A stretch of 64,000 nucleotides of DNA from an uncultured Pelagibacteraceae bacterium. Its GTDB lineage: Bacteria > Pseudomonadota > Alphaproteobacteria > Pelagibacterales > Pelagibacteraceae. Position 1 is the first letter of the stretch, and each line of letters begins with the position of its first letter. Under the pieces are notes generated by a model. That model ran no database searches. It worked only from the letters and a program-made list of their open reading frames with translations, and was not told where the DNA came from. Shown here in pieces: positions 15,880 through 23,870 of the stretch. The position numbers were made by a program, and so were the translations under genes. The stretch lies in the NCBI GenBank assembly GCA_902595885.1, contig CACJRQ010000002.1, positions 42,109-106,108 of the forward strand. The letters run 5' to 3'.

Positions 15880-16042
15880 AAATAGCCTACTGGCTATGGA
15901 AACAGTTTCTGTGGGTACTTCTAAAAGTCTTTCTGTATGTAGTATTTATATTCATGAGCAGTCTTTTAGACAAAAAAAATTATTATTCAAGGTCTAAATA
16001 GAAAAAGGACGTTTATCTATTTGATAGATAAAACGCCCTTTT
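15880..16042 (+). ncRNA. candidate structured RNA or small-peptide transcript between tRNA-His and csp
   Basis: This 231-base gap contains more GC than the surrounding intergenic DNA and several strong pairings: TAGCC-TACT-GGCTA (15883-15896), a 10-of-11 pairing between 15920-15930 and 15960-15970, and the terminal hairpin at 16003-16042. A TATAAT at 15868-15873 could start a plus-strand transcript near 15880. Inside is a 33-codon ORF (15896-15997, METVSVGTS...) of no recognised family. It could equally be leader DNA of tRNA-His on the other strand. I could not match it to 6S, SRP or tmRNA. Inference only. Confidence 0.3.
16003..16042 (-). terminator. intrinsic terminator downstream of csp
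   Basis: A near-perfect hairpin (AAAAGGACGTTTATCTAT pairing with ATAGATAAAACGCCCTTTT, one mismatch and one bulge) begins 14 bases after the csp stop. Read on the minus strand it is followed by TTTTTCTATTT, the U-rich run expected for factor-independent termination. Read on the plus strand it is followed by a weaker T run, so it may act in both directions. Confidence 0.7.
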
Positions 16043-16056
16043 AAATAATTTCTAAA

Positions 16057-16269
16057 TTAGTCTATTTTTTTTAAATTGACTGCAGAAGGACCTTTGGGAC
16101 CATCTTCTAATGTGAATTCAAGTTTATCACCTTCATTGAGATATCTCATACCAGCAGCTTTTACTGCTGAAGCGTGAACAAAGGCATCTTTTTCTTTATC
16201 ATCTCTTTCAATGAAGCCATATCCCTTTTTACCATTATACCATTTAATTTTTCCTTGTAGTGTACTCAT
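16057..16269 (-). CDS. cold shock protein (CSD domain)
   Basis: This is a 70-residue single-domain cold shock protein, an RNA chaperone that binds single-stranded nucleic acid in the cytoplasm. The RNP1 motif reads KGYGFIERD and RNP2 reads DAFVHASAV; WYNGKKGYGF is the aromatic binding surface. AAAGGA about 12 bases before the ATG is a good ribosome site. A likely own promoter lies about 30 bases upstream and an intrinsic terminator follows. Cold induction by a long structured leader, as in E. coli cspA, looks unlikely because the predicted leader is only about 20 bases. Confidence 0.95.
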   Translation of the reverse strand: MSTLQGKIKWYNGKKGYGFIERDDKEKDAFVHASAVKAAGMRYLNEGDKLEFTLEDGPKGPSAVNLKKID

Positions 16270-16295
16270 CTTATTTCTTAGTCCTTTTGTTATTT

Positions 16296-16326
16296 ATTAT
16301 ATCTTAAAGGTAATTTCTTTTAAGAT
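16296..16326 (-). promoter_or_regulatory. csp promoter overlapping a perfect inverted repeat
   Basis: On the minus strand a TATAAT (16296-16301) follows a TTAAAA (16318-16323) with 16-base spacing, about 20 bases before the csp ribosome site. The spacer and -35 region are covered by a perfect 8-base inverted repeat (ATCTTAAA...TTTAAGAT, 10-base loop, 16301-16326). The repeat could be an operator, or a weak terminator for the upstream tRNA-Phe transcript. Confidence 0.45.
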
Positions 16327-16349
16327 TATTTCAAGATGAAAGTTTTTGG

Positions 16350-16424
16350 TGGTGGCTGAGGAAGGATTCGCACCTCCGACACAAGCCTTTTCAGGGCTCT
16401 GCTCTACTCCTGAGCTACTCAGCC
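16350..16424 (-). tRNA. tRNA-Phe (anticodon GAA)
   Basis: Minus-strand cloverleaf: acceptor GGCTGAG/CTCAGCC, D-arm GCTC-AGGAGTA-GAGC, anticodon stem GAGCC/GGCTT with loop CTGAAAA (anticodon GAA), T-arm GGAGG-TGCGAAT-CCTTC (one G-T pair), discriminator A and encoded CCA. It lies four bases after the infA stop on the same strand, so it may be released from the hisD-infA transcript. Confidence 0.96.
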
Positions 16425-16428
16425 TTAT

Positions 16429-16644
16429 TTATCCCCTAAAGATAATTCTTCCTTTAGTAAGATCGTAAGGTGTCATTTCAACTGTCACATTATCACCTTG
16501 GAGAACTCTAATTCTGTTTTTTCTTAACTTACCAGCTGTATGGGCAGTAACAGTATGTCCATTTTCTAATTTTACTCTAAACATAGCGTTCGGAAGTAGG
16601 TCTATCACTGTACCTTTAAATTCCAGTAAGTCTTGTTTTGACAA
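16429..16644 (-). CDS. infA: translation initiation factor IF-1
   Basis: IF-1 occupies the ribosomal A site during initiation. The 71-residue S1-like OB-fold protein shows [38 protein letters not shown] and [11 protein letters not shown], all typical, at the standard length. It follows hisD by two bases and precedes tRNA-Phe by four, so hisD, infA and the tRNA probably share a transcript. Confidence 0.97.
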   Translation of the reverse strand: MSKQDLLEFKGTVIDLLPNAMFRVKLENGHTVTAHTAGKLRKNRIRVLQGDNVTVEMTPYDLTKGRIIFRG

Positions 16645-16646
16645 AT

Positions 16647-17930
16647 TTATTTTCTCCTTATTCGTTTTACTACAGATTGAGCGTGTCCAACCAACCCTTC
16701 GTAATTTGCAAGTGTTATAACTGATGGTCCAAGACTTTCAATACCCTTTTTTGATAAGTTTATGTATGAAATCCTTTTATAAAATTCATTCACACTTATA
16801 CCGCTTGAGTATTTTGCAGAACCATTAGTTGGCAACACATGGTTTGATCCAACATTATAATCAGTCATTGCCATCACTGCATATCTTCCTAAACATATTG
16901 ATCCTGAATTTTTTATTTTTGGAACTAACGATTTATAATTTTTAATATTTAATTCCAAATGTTCTGGTGCAATTTTATTTACAACACTTATTATTTTAGC
17001 GTCTGAGGAAACATACATGAGAATTCCATTATTAATTAAACTTCTTTTTGCAACAGAAGCTCTTGGAATTTCTTTTAATTGTTTAGTAATTTCAATTTTT
17101 ACTTTATCTAGCAAATTTTTGTCTTTTGAAATCAAAATACATTGTGCAAGAATATCATGTTCAGCTTGTCCAATTAAATCACTTGCAACCCACTCAGGAT
17201 TTGAGAATTTGTCACAAACGACAGTCACTTCTGAAGGACCTGCAGTCATACCTTCAATTCCAACAACGCCAAAAACTTCTTTTTTTGCCGCCGCAACATA
17301 TGCGTTTCCTGGACCAACTATTTTATGAACTTTTTTAATTTTTTTAGTCCCATAAGATACTGCTGCAATAGCAGAAGGGCCCCCGATAGAATAAATTTCT
17401 TTTATTCTGCATTTTTTTGCGGCGTATAATACGGCTGGATTTTGTTTTCCTTTATAGCCTGGATTAATCATAACTATTCTCTTAACACCTGCTACAATTG
17501 CAGGAATAGCATTCATCAATACACTCGATGGGTATGAAGCAGTAGAACCAGGAACATAAATTGCAACAGACTCTAAAGGCACATATTTATATTCAAGTTT
17601 GTTTTTTAATTTATCTGTATAAGTAATATTTTTAAATTTTTGAAGTGAATGAAATTTATAAATTCTATTATAAGCCTTATCGATTGCCTTCTTTACTTTT
17701 TTATCAAGTGAATTAATAGATTTTTTTATTTGTTTTGAGCTTGGAATAATTATCTTGTTTTGATTAAATCTTTTCTCGTATTTTAATAATGCTTTATCTC
17801 CATTTTTTTTAACATCTTTAATTATATTTGTTACAGAAACAGAATCTGATTGAATTTTTTTTTTTCTCTGTAAAAGCAAATTCTCTAATAATTTATCAAA
17901 ATTTTTACTTTTACTATTTAGTATCTTCAT
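16647..17930 (-). CDS. hisD: histidinol dehydrogenase
   Basis: HisD oxidises histidinol to histidine in two NAD-dependent steps using a zinc site. The 427-residue product has family length and motifs: [70 protein letters not shown] and GSNHVLPT, with the zinc and catalytic His/Glu residues in the last two. It follows a DUF2948 gene by two bases, in the alphaproteobacterial order murA-DUF2948-hisD-infA. It is separate from the hisS-hisZ-hisG run nearby. Confidence 0.96.
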   Translation of the reverse strand: MKILNSKSKNFDKLLENLLLQRKKKIQSDSVSVTNIIKDVKKNGDKALLKYEKRFNQNKIIIPSSKQIKKSINSLDKKVKKAIDKAYNRIYKFHSLQKFKNITYTDKLKNKLEYKYVPLESVAIYVPGSTASYPSSVLMNAIPAIVAGVKRIVMINPGYKGKQNPAVLYAAKKCRIKEIYSIGGPSAIAAVSYGTKKIKKVHKIVGPGNAYVAAAKKEVFGVVGIEGMTAGPSEVTVVCDKFSNPEWVASDLIGQAEHDILAQCILISKDKNLLDKVKIEITKQLKEIPRASVAKRSLINNGILMYVSSDAKIISVVNKIAPEHLELNIKNYKSLVPKIKNSGSICLGRYAVMAMTDYNVGSNHVLPTNGSAKYSSGISVNEFYKRISYINLSKKGIESLGPSVITLANYEGLVGHAQSVVKRIRRK

Positions 17931-17932
17931 AA

Positions 17933-18325
17933 CTATTTAATTTCACTTTGATCCTCTAATCTTGCTTCAATAGTTTCTGTAGTTAAAGCAATATGAGCAT
18001 TGTTATTAAAAATAAGATTTATTTCATAAAGATCATTATTTTTCAAATAATCTATACCGATTAGTTCTAAAACTATTTCTTGATTTGATTGATCAATGTT
18101 CTTTGATCTTACTTTATCAACAAAATCAAACCTACAAATGCTATTGATTTTTTTATCTTCCTGATTACTTTCAACCTTGATTCTTTCAATTGATAATAAA
18201 AAAACCTTATTGGATGCAAGATATTTTATATCTGCAATTTTAACCTTAGCCCCTGAACTACAAGCTGAAATCATTTGCAAACCTTCTTGGTCGCTCGCTA
18301 TTATTTTTGCTAAATATTTATTCAC
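17933..18325 (-). CDS. DUF2948 family protein
   Basis: A 130-residue cytoplasmic protein of unknown function. It matches the DUF2948 pattern known from alphaproteobacteria: an N-terminal LAKIIASDQEGLQMISACSSGAKVKI segment followed by a beta-rich middle and an acidic end (EARLEDQSE). The assignment rests on that opening motif and on its invariable position between murA and hisD. The start overlaps the murA stop by one base (TAATG). No catalytic motif, signal peptide or membrane segment is visible. Confidence 0.75.
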   Translation of the reverse strand: MNKYLAKIIASDQEGLQMISACSSGAKVKIADIKYLASNKVFLLSIERIKVESNQEDKKINSICRFDFVDKVRSKNIDQSNQEIVLELIGIDYLKNNDLYEINLIFNNNAHIALTTETIEARLEDQSEIK

Positions 18326-19584
18326 TATTTTAATCTTTTAATTTTAACACCTATTTTTTTTAATTTATTTTCTATTTTTTCATAACCTCTATCTAAGTGA
18401 TAAATTCTGTTAATATATGATTTACCAGTAGAAACTATAGCTGCTAGAACCAAAGCAACAGAAGCCCTTAAATCACTAGACATTAATTCAGCACCAATGA
18501 ATTTAGTATTTCCTTCTATTGTAGCGGTATTATTTTTAATATTTATTTTTGCTCCTAATCTTTGCAATTCTGCAACATGCATAAATCTATTTTCAAAAAT
18601 ACTTTCAGTTATTGAACTTTTGCCGACTGCTTTGCACATCAAAACCATCAATTGTGCTTGAAGGTCTGTAGGAATGCCTGGATACTCTTTAGTTTTAATA
18701 CTTTTTATTGATTTTATTTTTTCAGGTCCTTTAATTAAGATTTTATTTTCACTAGTTTTAATTTTAGCACCAACTTTTTTTAGTAATTTTATTTCTGTAC
18801 CAATAATTTTAGGATTTAAATTATTTATTTGTAAATTACCTTTTGCAAGTGTTGCAGCTACACAAAATGTGCCTGCTTCTATTCTATCGGCCATTACTGA
18901 ATATTCAGTTTCATGTAAAGAATTTACACCTATAATTTTACAAACTCTTCCTTTCCATTTTATTTTTGCTCCAGCTTTATTTAAAAAATTTGTAAGATCT
19001 TTAATCTCAGGTTCTATTGCACAATTTTTTAAAACTGTTTTGCCTTTTGCTAAACATGCTGCTATTATAGAATTTTCAGTTGCCCCAACACTTATCTTTG
19101 GAAAATTTACATTTGATCCGCTTAGTTTTCCTTTTGATTTTGCAAGAATATATCCATCTTTTAATTCATATTTCATACCAAGTTTTTTTAATGCAGCTAG
19201 ATGATAATTTACTGGTCTAGCACCAATTAAACATCCACCAGGTAAAGAGATTTTAGATTTATTGTATTTTGAAATAAGTGGACCTAAAACTAAAATAGAA
19301 CCACGCATTGTTTTGACTAAAGAATAACTAGCAAAAGTTTTCATATTTTTTTTATTTATAATTTTTGCTGTTTTTCTATCTCTTGATATAATTATTTTAG
19401 AACCAAGAGACTTTAATAAATTTAACATTGTATTAATGTCTCTAACTCTTGGTAAATTTTTGATAACCACAGGCTTATCAAATAATAATGTTGCAGCTAA
19501 TATCGGTAGGGATGCATTCTTCGAACCTGAAATTGAAACATTGCCCTTGATTTTACAAGGGCCATTAATCAGAAATTTATCCAT
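18325..19584 (-). CDS. murA: UDP-N-acetylglucosamine 1-carboxyvinyltransferase
   Basis: MurA transfers enolpyruvate from PEP to UDP-GlcNAc, the first committed peptidoglycan step. The 419 residues fit the family. ISGSKNASLPILAATLL carries the Lys/Asn substrate residues, and LPGGCLIGARPVNYHL carries the active-site Cys, the residue alkylated by fosfomycin, so sensitivity at target level is expected. DRIEAGTF and PTDLQAQLM are also typical. It is the same superfamily as AroA at the left edge. It lies three bases after dcd on the same strand. Confidence 0.97.
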   Translation of the reverse strand: MDKFLINGPCKIKGNVSISGSKNASLPILAATLLFDKPVVIKNLPRVRDINTMLNLLKSLGSKIIISRDRKTAKIINKKNMKTFASYSLVKTMRGSILVLGPLISKYNKSKISLPGGCLIGARPVNYHLAALKKLGMKYELKDGYILAKSKGKLSGSNVNFPKISVGATENSIIAACLAKGKTVLKNCAIEPEIKDLTNFLNKAGAKIKWKGRVCKIIGVNSLHETEYSVMADRIEAGTFCVAATLAKGNLQINNLNPKIIGTEIKLLKKVGAKIKTSENKILIKGPEKIKSIKSIKTKEYPGIPTDLQAQLMVLMCKAVGKSSITESIFENRFMHVAELQRLGAKINIKNNTATIEGNTKFIGAELMSSDLRASVALVLAAIVSTGKSYINRIYHLDRGYEKIENKLKKIGVKIKRLK

Positions 19585-19587
19585 AAA

Positions 19588-20148
19588 TTACTTTTTAATC
19601 TTAGCAACTTGAATTGTAGTTTGACCCTGATATTTACCGTTCTTTGATTTATAAGTTGTTTCTGGCTGAGTATCTGATTTGAAAAATAAAAATTGTGCTA
19701 TTCCCTCGTTTGAATAAATTTTTGCAGGGTTGGGAGTTGTATTACTTAGCTCAATTACAATATTACCCTCAAATTCATTTTCAATTGGAGTAACATTACA
19801 AATAATTCCTGTCCTTGCATAAGTACTTTTTCCAACACAAATACATAAAACATCTTTTGGTATCCTAAAATATTCTACAGTTTTTGCTAAAACGAATGAA
19901 TTTGGTGGGATAATACAATGTGGTCCTTTTCGTTCTATAAAGTTATCATCAGAAAAATTCTTTGGATCAACTAAAGAACTATTTACATTAGTAAATATTC
20001 TATATTCATCAGAGATTCTTACATCATATCCCATGCTACTTAATCCATAAGAAATTTTACCTTCAGAAACTTGATGATCCAAAAATGGCTCTATCATATT
20101 GTGCTCTTTGCACATTTTTTTTATCCAAGAATCAGGTTGAATTGACAT
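19588..20148 (-). CDS. dcd: dCTP deaminase
   Basis: Dcd deaminates dCTP to dUTP for thymidylate synthesis. The 186-residue trimeric dUTPase-fold protein shows [21 protein letters not shown] and [14 protein letters not shown] with the catalytic Glu, followed by [10 protein letters not shown]. Its C-terminus ([13 protein letters not shown]) resembles the mobile lid. A purine-rich stretch upstream can serve as ribosome site. It heads the dcd-murA-DUF2948-hisD-infA run. Confidence 0.94.
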   Translation of the reverse strand: MSIQPDSWIKKMCKEHNMIEPFLDHQVSEGKISYGLSSMGYDVRISDEYRIFTNVNSSLVDPKNFSDDNFIERKGPHCIIPPNSFVLAKTVEYFRIPKDVLCICVGKSTYARTGIICNVTPIENEFEGNIVIELSNTTPNPAKIYSNEGIAQFLFFKSDTQPETTYKSKNGKYQGQTTIQVAKIKK

Positions 20149-20245
20149 TATTTGTTTTTCTTTTTATTTTTTTTTTGGAAAATTTTTCTTTTCTTCAAAT
20201 TTTTTCTAAGCGCCAAGCTTAAACGCTCATTTTTTTCCTTTGAGT

Positions 20246-20446
20246 TCATTCTTTGTTTGGGTTAGTCAGGAAATCTAAAGAAATTGGTTTATTGGGATCT
20301 AGTGCAGGGGGTTTTTCCTCTTCTTTTTTTGAACCTTCTTTAGCTAAACGTTTAGCTTTTTTTTCAGCAAGCTTTCTCTCTCTTTTAGCTTGCTTTTCCA
20401 TAAGCTTATTACCTTTAGTTGATTTGTAATCGTAATGAATTCCCAT
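20246..20446 (-). CDS. small basic protein of unknown function
   Basis: A 66-residue, highly charged product: a Lys/Arg/Ala/Glu helix (EKQAKRERKLAEKKAKRLAKE) followed by an acidic, Pro-containing end (KPPALDPNKPISLDFLTNP). AGGAAA eight bases before the ATG is a good ribosome site, which supports a real gene over the overlapping 63-residue track ORF at 20344-20535. It sits 97 bases upstream of dcd on the same strand with a weak hairpin between. No family recognised; a nucleic-acid- or ribosome-associated role would be guesswork from charge. Confidence 0.7.
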   Translation of the reverse strand: MGIHYDYKSTKGNKLMEKQAKRERKLAEKKAKRLAKEGSKKEEEKPPALDPNKPISLDFLTNPNKE

Positions 20447-20546
20447 AACATTTTCCTAAAATAGATATAAATCATATTCATCAAAAAATTAAGGCAATAA
20501 TTTGAAAAAAATGCTTTATTATCAATAAAATACAATTTGTCTCTAA

Positions 20547-20620
20547 GCTCCTGTAGTTAAATGGTATAACAAGTCATTGGTAATGACTAATTCCCTGGTC
20601 AGTACAGGGTGGGAGCACCA
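20547..20620 (+). tRNA. tRNA-Thr (anticodon GGT) with unusual T-loop
   Basis: Plus-strand cloverleaf: acceptor GCTCCTG/TGGGAGC, D-arm GTTA...TAAC, anticodon stem AGTCA/TGACT with loop TTGGTAA (anticodon GGT), T-stem CCCTG/CAGGG, discriminator A and encoded CCA. The T-loop is GTCAGTA, where TTCRANN is expected: positions 54 and 58 are both G instead of T and A, the pair that closes the T-loop. The gene ends exactly where the opposing membrane-protein gene stops (20621). Confidence 0.88.
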
Positions 20621-21343
20621 CTAATTTTTATAAAAAAACTTTCTTAAAAATATCGTAATCAAAATTAAAATAAAGAAAGCTGTAATAGGAACATATATAT
20701 CAGGTGAAAATATTATATCAGTTATTCCTGGTAATTCAGCATTTTGGTCTATTATTTTTTCTAATCCACTCCCAATAGAAACACCTAAAAAAATTTGAGG
20801 AATTATTCCAATCAATGTAGCAAAGAAAAAATTTATAACCTTAACATTAAATAAGGTTGGTAAAAGACAGCTCAGCTGCCAAGGTATACCACCTATAAAA
20901 CGGTAAATTAATAAATAAATAAATTCGGATTGCTTAAATTTTATTTCCAGGTTTTGAAACTTATTTAAAAACTTTTCTCTTATAAGTTCTTTTAAAAAAT
21001 AGTTTCCAAAAATATATAAAAAAGTAGCACCAATACTCAAGCCTAAAACAACAACAAGTGTACCTATCCACTTTCCAAATATAAAACCACCCATTAAAGC
21101 AACTGGAGATCCAAATCCTAAGAAGGGGAAAACCCAAAGAATAGTTAATGCTAAAAAAATAATAGAAATTAAAAATAAGTTAGATTTTTTAAGTTCAAAA
21201 AAATAAGATTGGTTTTCTCTTAGAAAATCATAGGATGTAATTTCTGAGAGACTAAATTTTGAAAAAAAGAAATACAAAAATAAGCAAACAATTAATAAAT
21301 AAGACAATCCAATAAATAATTTAATTTTTTTTGTATTTTCCAT
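20621..21343 (-). CDS. TVP38/TMEM64 (VTT/DedA-like) inner-membrane protein
   Basis: A 240-residue polytopic membrane protein with about five to six hydrophobic segments. The VTT-domain signature is visible: WVFPFLGFGSPVALMGGFIFG, the re-entrant-loop-like GLSIGATFLYIFGNYF, and YRFIGGIPWQLSCLLPTLFNV. Family members are implicated in lipid scrambling or flipping and stress tolerance; the substrate here is unknown. The TAG stop is directly adjacent to the CCA end of tRNA-Thr on the opposite strand, with no intervening base. It is divergent from rpmH. Confidence 0.82.
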   Translation of the reverse strand: MENTKKIKLFIGLSYLLIVCLFLYFFFSKFSLSEITSYDFLRENQSYFFELKKSNLFLISIIFLALTILWVFPFLGFGSPVALMGGFIFGKWIGTLVVVLGLSIGATFLYIFGNYFLKELIREKFLNKFQNLEIKFKQSEFIYLLIYRFIGGIPWQLSCLLPTLFNVKVINFFFATLIGIIPQIFLGVSIGSGLEKIIDQNAELPGITDIIFSPDIYVPITAFFILILITIFLRKFFYKN

Positions 21344-21439
21344 GATTCTTCTTATTTTAATGCTTAATCTTCTATTTGCTATTTTAATTATTACTAATAT
21401 AAAGGTGCAAAATTATAAAAAACAATATCAAATCTAATT

Positions 21440-21580
21440 ATGAAAAGAACTTATCAACCCTCAAATAAAAAAAGAGCTCGAAAACACGGATTTCGTTCAA
21501 AAATGAAAACTAAAGGTGGTAAAAAGCTTTTGGCTAGAAGAAGAGCAAGAGGAAGAAAATCTCTAACTGTTTCTGTATAG
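21440..21580 (+). CDS. rpmH: 50S ribosomal protein L34
   Basis: Too short for the ORF track. ATG at 21440 to TAG at 21580 encodes 46 residues starting [20 protein letters not shown] and continuing with [18 protein letters not shown], unmistakable L34. It opens the conserved rpmH-rnpA-yidD-yidC run. No dnaA gene or cluster of DnaA boxes is seen beside it. Confidence 0.97.
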   Translation: MKRTYQPSNKKRARKHGFRSKMKTKGGKKLLARRRARGRKSLTVSV

Positions 21581-21584
21581 AATA

Positions 21585-21926
21585 ATGAAAAGCAAAATAC
21601 TTGCTCTTTCAAAAAACGAAGAATTTAAAAATTTACTTAAACAAAAAAAGATTACCAATAAATACGTAAGTATTTTTTTTGGAAAATTGCTAAATAAAGA
21701 TAAAAAAAGACTAAATATAAGTTTTGTAACTAAAAAAAAAATTGGTAATGCAGTAAAGAGAAATAAAATTAAAAGAAGATTAAGAAACATCATGAATGAA
21801 GCTGTTAAAAAAATAGAGATAAACTTTGATTATTCATTTCTTGTTATAGCTAAGTCTTCTATGCTAAATAATGAATACAAAATTATAAAAGAAACTCTTT
21901 TTCAGGATTTTGCAAAAATAAAATAA
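21585..21926 (+). CDS. rnpA: ribonuclease P protein component
   Basis: RnpA is the protein cofactor of RNase P, which trims tRNA 5' ends. The 113-residue product contains the RNR signature region [24 protein letters not shown]. It follows rpmH by four bases and shares one base with yidD (TAATG). The N-terminus is Lys-rich and begins directly with the fold, so the ATG at 21585 is suitable. The RNA component is not in the window. Confidence 0.95.
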   Translation: MKSKILALSKNEEFKNLLKQKKITNKYVSIFFGKLLNKDKKRLNISFVTKKKIGNAVKRNKIKRRLRNIMNEAVKKIEINFDYSFLVIAKSSMLNNEYKIIKETLFQDFAKIK

Positions 21927-22177
21927 TGAATATATTTACTTTAATTTTAATTAAATTTATCAAAGCCTATAAATATTTGATCAGTCCATTATTGGGTCAT
22001 TCTTGTAGATATTTACCAACATGTTCTGAATACAGCATAGATGCTTTAAAAGAATACGGTTTTTTTAAAGGTTTATTAATTAGTATAAAAAGAATTTTAT
22101 CCTGCCACCCAATAAAATTTTTAGGGGGTGGCGAAGGGTTTGATCCAGTTAAAAAAGAAATGAAAGATAATAAATAA
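21926..22177 (+). CDS. yidD: membrane protein insertion efficiency factor YidD
   Basis: YidD is a small amphipathic peripheral membrane protein that assists YidC-dependent insertion. The 83 residues include [26 protein letters not shown] and a later ILSCHP, the conserved Cys-rich family core. It is tightly coupled on both sides by TAATG junctions with rnpA and yidC. Length is normal. Confidence 0.95.
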   Translation: MNIFTLILIKFIKAYKYLISPLLGHSCRYLPTCSEYSIDALKEYGFFKGLLISIKRILSCHPIKFLGGGEGFDPVKKEMKDNK

Positions 22178-23856
22178 TGGAAACTAGAAATATTATTGCT
22201 GCCATAAGTTTATCAGCTGCTGTAATTATATTATACTCGCTATTTTTTGCACCACCTCCTGTAACGAAAGAAAATTTAACCGAAAAAACCAAGACTGAAC
22301 AGAATTCAGATGCACCTAGTCTTGATCAAAAAGAAAATGTAACAGAAATTTCTAGGGAAGAAGCGTTACAACAAAGTGAAAGAATTCAATTTGAAAACCA
22401 AAGTATTGTTGGATCTATTTCATTAAGAGGGGCCGCAATAGACGATCTAACTTTCAAAGAATATAATGTTAGTTTGGAAAGCGATGAAAAAGTAAAATTT
22501 CTTGCACCACGAAGCTCTAAAGAAGGCTATATAATAGAAAGTGGTTTTATAACTACTGATAAAAATATCGATATTCCAAATGCAGATTCAATTTGGTCAG
22601 TTTCTGGGAATAAAAAATTAACTGATCAATCTCCTATAAAACTAAGTTGGACTAATGATCAAGGCATCACTTTTGAAAAAGAAATTACATTAGATGACAA
22701 GTTTTTATTCACAATAAAACAAAGAGTTATAAATTCTACTGATAAAAACTATGACTTCTATTCTTATGGACAAATTATAAGAAATCAAATCCCAGAAGGT
22801 TTAACTGATTTTTACATTCTTCATGAGGGCCCTATCGCTACATTAGACGAAGAATTAATTGAGGAAGATTATGATGATATTGAAGAGAAAAAATTCTCAA
22901 GAACTGCCCAAAAAGGATGGTTAGGTCTAGGAGATAAATATTACATATCAACTCTAATTCCACCAAGAGAAAAAGAATTTAAAACTACGATGGATTACAA
23001 AAACAAGTTCAGAATAAACTTTGTTACAACAGAACCATTAGAGTTAACTGGAAACTCTTCTATAGAAGAAAACTTGCAAGTAATAGTAGCTGCAAAAAGA
23101 GTTGATGTAATTGATGGGTACGCAGAATCATTAAAAATTGACAAATTTGATCTTACGATTGATTGGGGATTCTTATACTTTTTAACACGTCCTTTGTTTA
23201 CTGCTTTAGAATATTTCTTTAAAATATTTGGTAATTATGGATTAGCAATTATTGCTGTTACCGTTTGTATTCGTGTAGCATTTTTTCCACTTGCTAATTT
23301 TTCATTCAGAAGCATGGCTAAAATGAAAGCTCTTCAGCCTGAGATGACAAGACTTAAGGAAGTACACAAAGATGATAAGATGAAATTGCAACAAGCAATG
23401 ATGGCTCTTTACAAGAAGGAAAAAGTAAATCCCATGTCTGGATGTTTGCCAATTCTGATTCAAATACCTGTATTTTTTGCTTTGTATAAAGTTTTATTTG
23501 TAACGATAGAAATGCGTCATATGCCTTTTTATGGTTGGATCCAAGATTTAAGTGCTAAGGATCCTACTTCTATATTTAATTTATTTGGATTGTTTCCTTA
23601 TGACGTACCTTCTTTCCTTGTAATTGGAGCATGGCCAGTTGCTATGGGGGTATCAATGTGGGTGCAACAAAAGTTAAATCCTGCTCCAACAGATCCAATG
23701 CAAGCAAAAATATTTATGTTCTTCCCTTTATTTTTAACGGTAATTCTTGCGCCATTCCCAAGTGGACTAGTAATTTATTGGACAGTTAATAACATTTTAA
23801 CAATGGCTCAGCAGGTTGTAATAATGAAACGTACAACAGTTAAAACTGTAACCTAA
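22177..23856 (+). CDS. yidC: membrane protein insertase YidC
   Basis: YidC inserts and folds inner-membrane proteins with or without SecYEG. The 559-residue protein has the Gram-negative layout: an N-terminal membrane segment (IIAAISLSAAVIILYSLFF), a large periplasmic beta domain (about 40-330), then five membrane segments. The conserved core includes the cytoplasmic hairpin after FRSMAKMKALQPEM, NPMSGCLPILIQIPVFFALYKVL and LPSGLVIYWTVNN-like PFPSGLVIYWTVNN. The stop is 14 bases before argB; engB, often found between these genes in alphaproteobacteria, is absent here. Confidence 0.97.
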   Translation: METRNIIAAISLSAAVIILYSLFFAPPPVTKENLTEKTKTEQNSDAPSLDQKENVTEISREEALQQSERIQFENQSIVGSISLRGAAIDDLTFKEYNVSLESDEKVKFLAPRSSKEGYIIESGFITTDKNIDIPNADSIWSVSGNKKLTDQSPIKLSWTNDQGITFEKEITLDDKFLFTIKQRVINSTDKNYDFYSYGQIIRNQIPEGLTDFYILHEGPIATLDEELIEEDYDDIEEKKFSRTAQKGWLGLGDKYYISTLIPPREKEFKTTMDYKNKFRINFVTTEPLELTGNSSIEENLQVIVAAKRVDVIDGYAESLKIDKFDLTIDWGFLYFLTRPLFTALEYFFKIFGNYGLAIIAVTVCIRVAFFPLANFSFRSMAKMKALQPEMTRLKEVHKDDKMKLQQAMMALYKKEKVNPMSGCLPILIQIPVFFALYKVLFVTIEMRHMPFYGWIQDLSAKDPTSIFNLFGLFPYDVPSFLVIGAWPVAMGVSMWVQQKLNPAPTDPMQAKIFMFFPLFLTVILAPFPSGLVIYWTVNNILTMAQQVVIMKRTTVKTVT

Positions 23857-23870
23857 TTAAAAAATAATAA

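Noticed and set aside
18674-19204. 176-codon plus-strand ORF antisense to murA
   Set aside because: It lies wholly inside a well-supported murA gene; its hydrophobic composition is what the reverse complement of Lys/Asn/Ile-rich coding DNA gives.
20208-20232. Hairpin between the small basic protein and dcd as a terminator
   Set aside because: The stem is about six bases with one weak pair and no U run follows on the minus strand.
20344-20535. 63-codon minus-strand ORF overlapping the small basic protein
   Set aside because: It is in another frame, lacks a ribosome site, and the 20246-20446 frame has better composition and a good start.
21344-21600. Replication origin next to rpmH-rnpA
   Set aside because: In many bacteria dnaA and oriC lie beside rpmH, but there is no dnaA, no DnaA-box cluster and no AT-rich 13-mer array beyond background here. 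gyrB at 41500 likewise lacks recF/dnaN neighbours.
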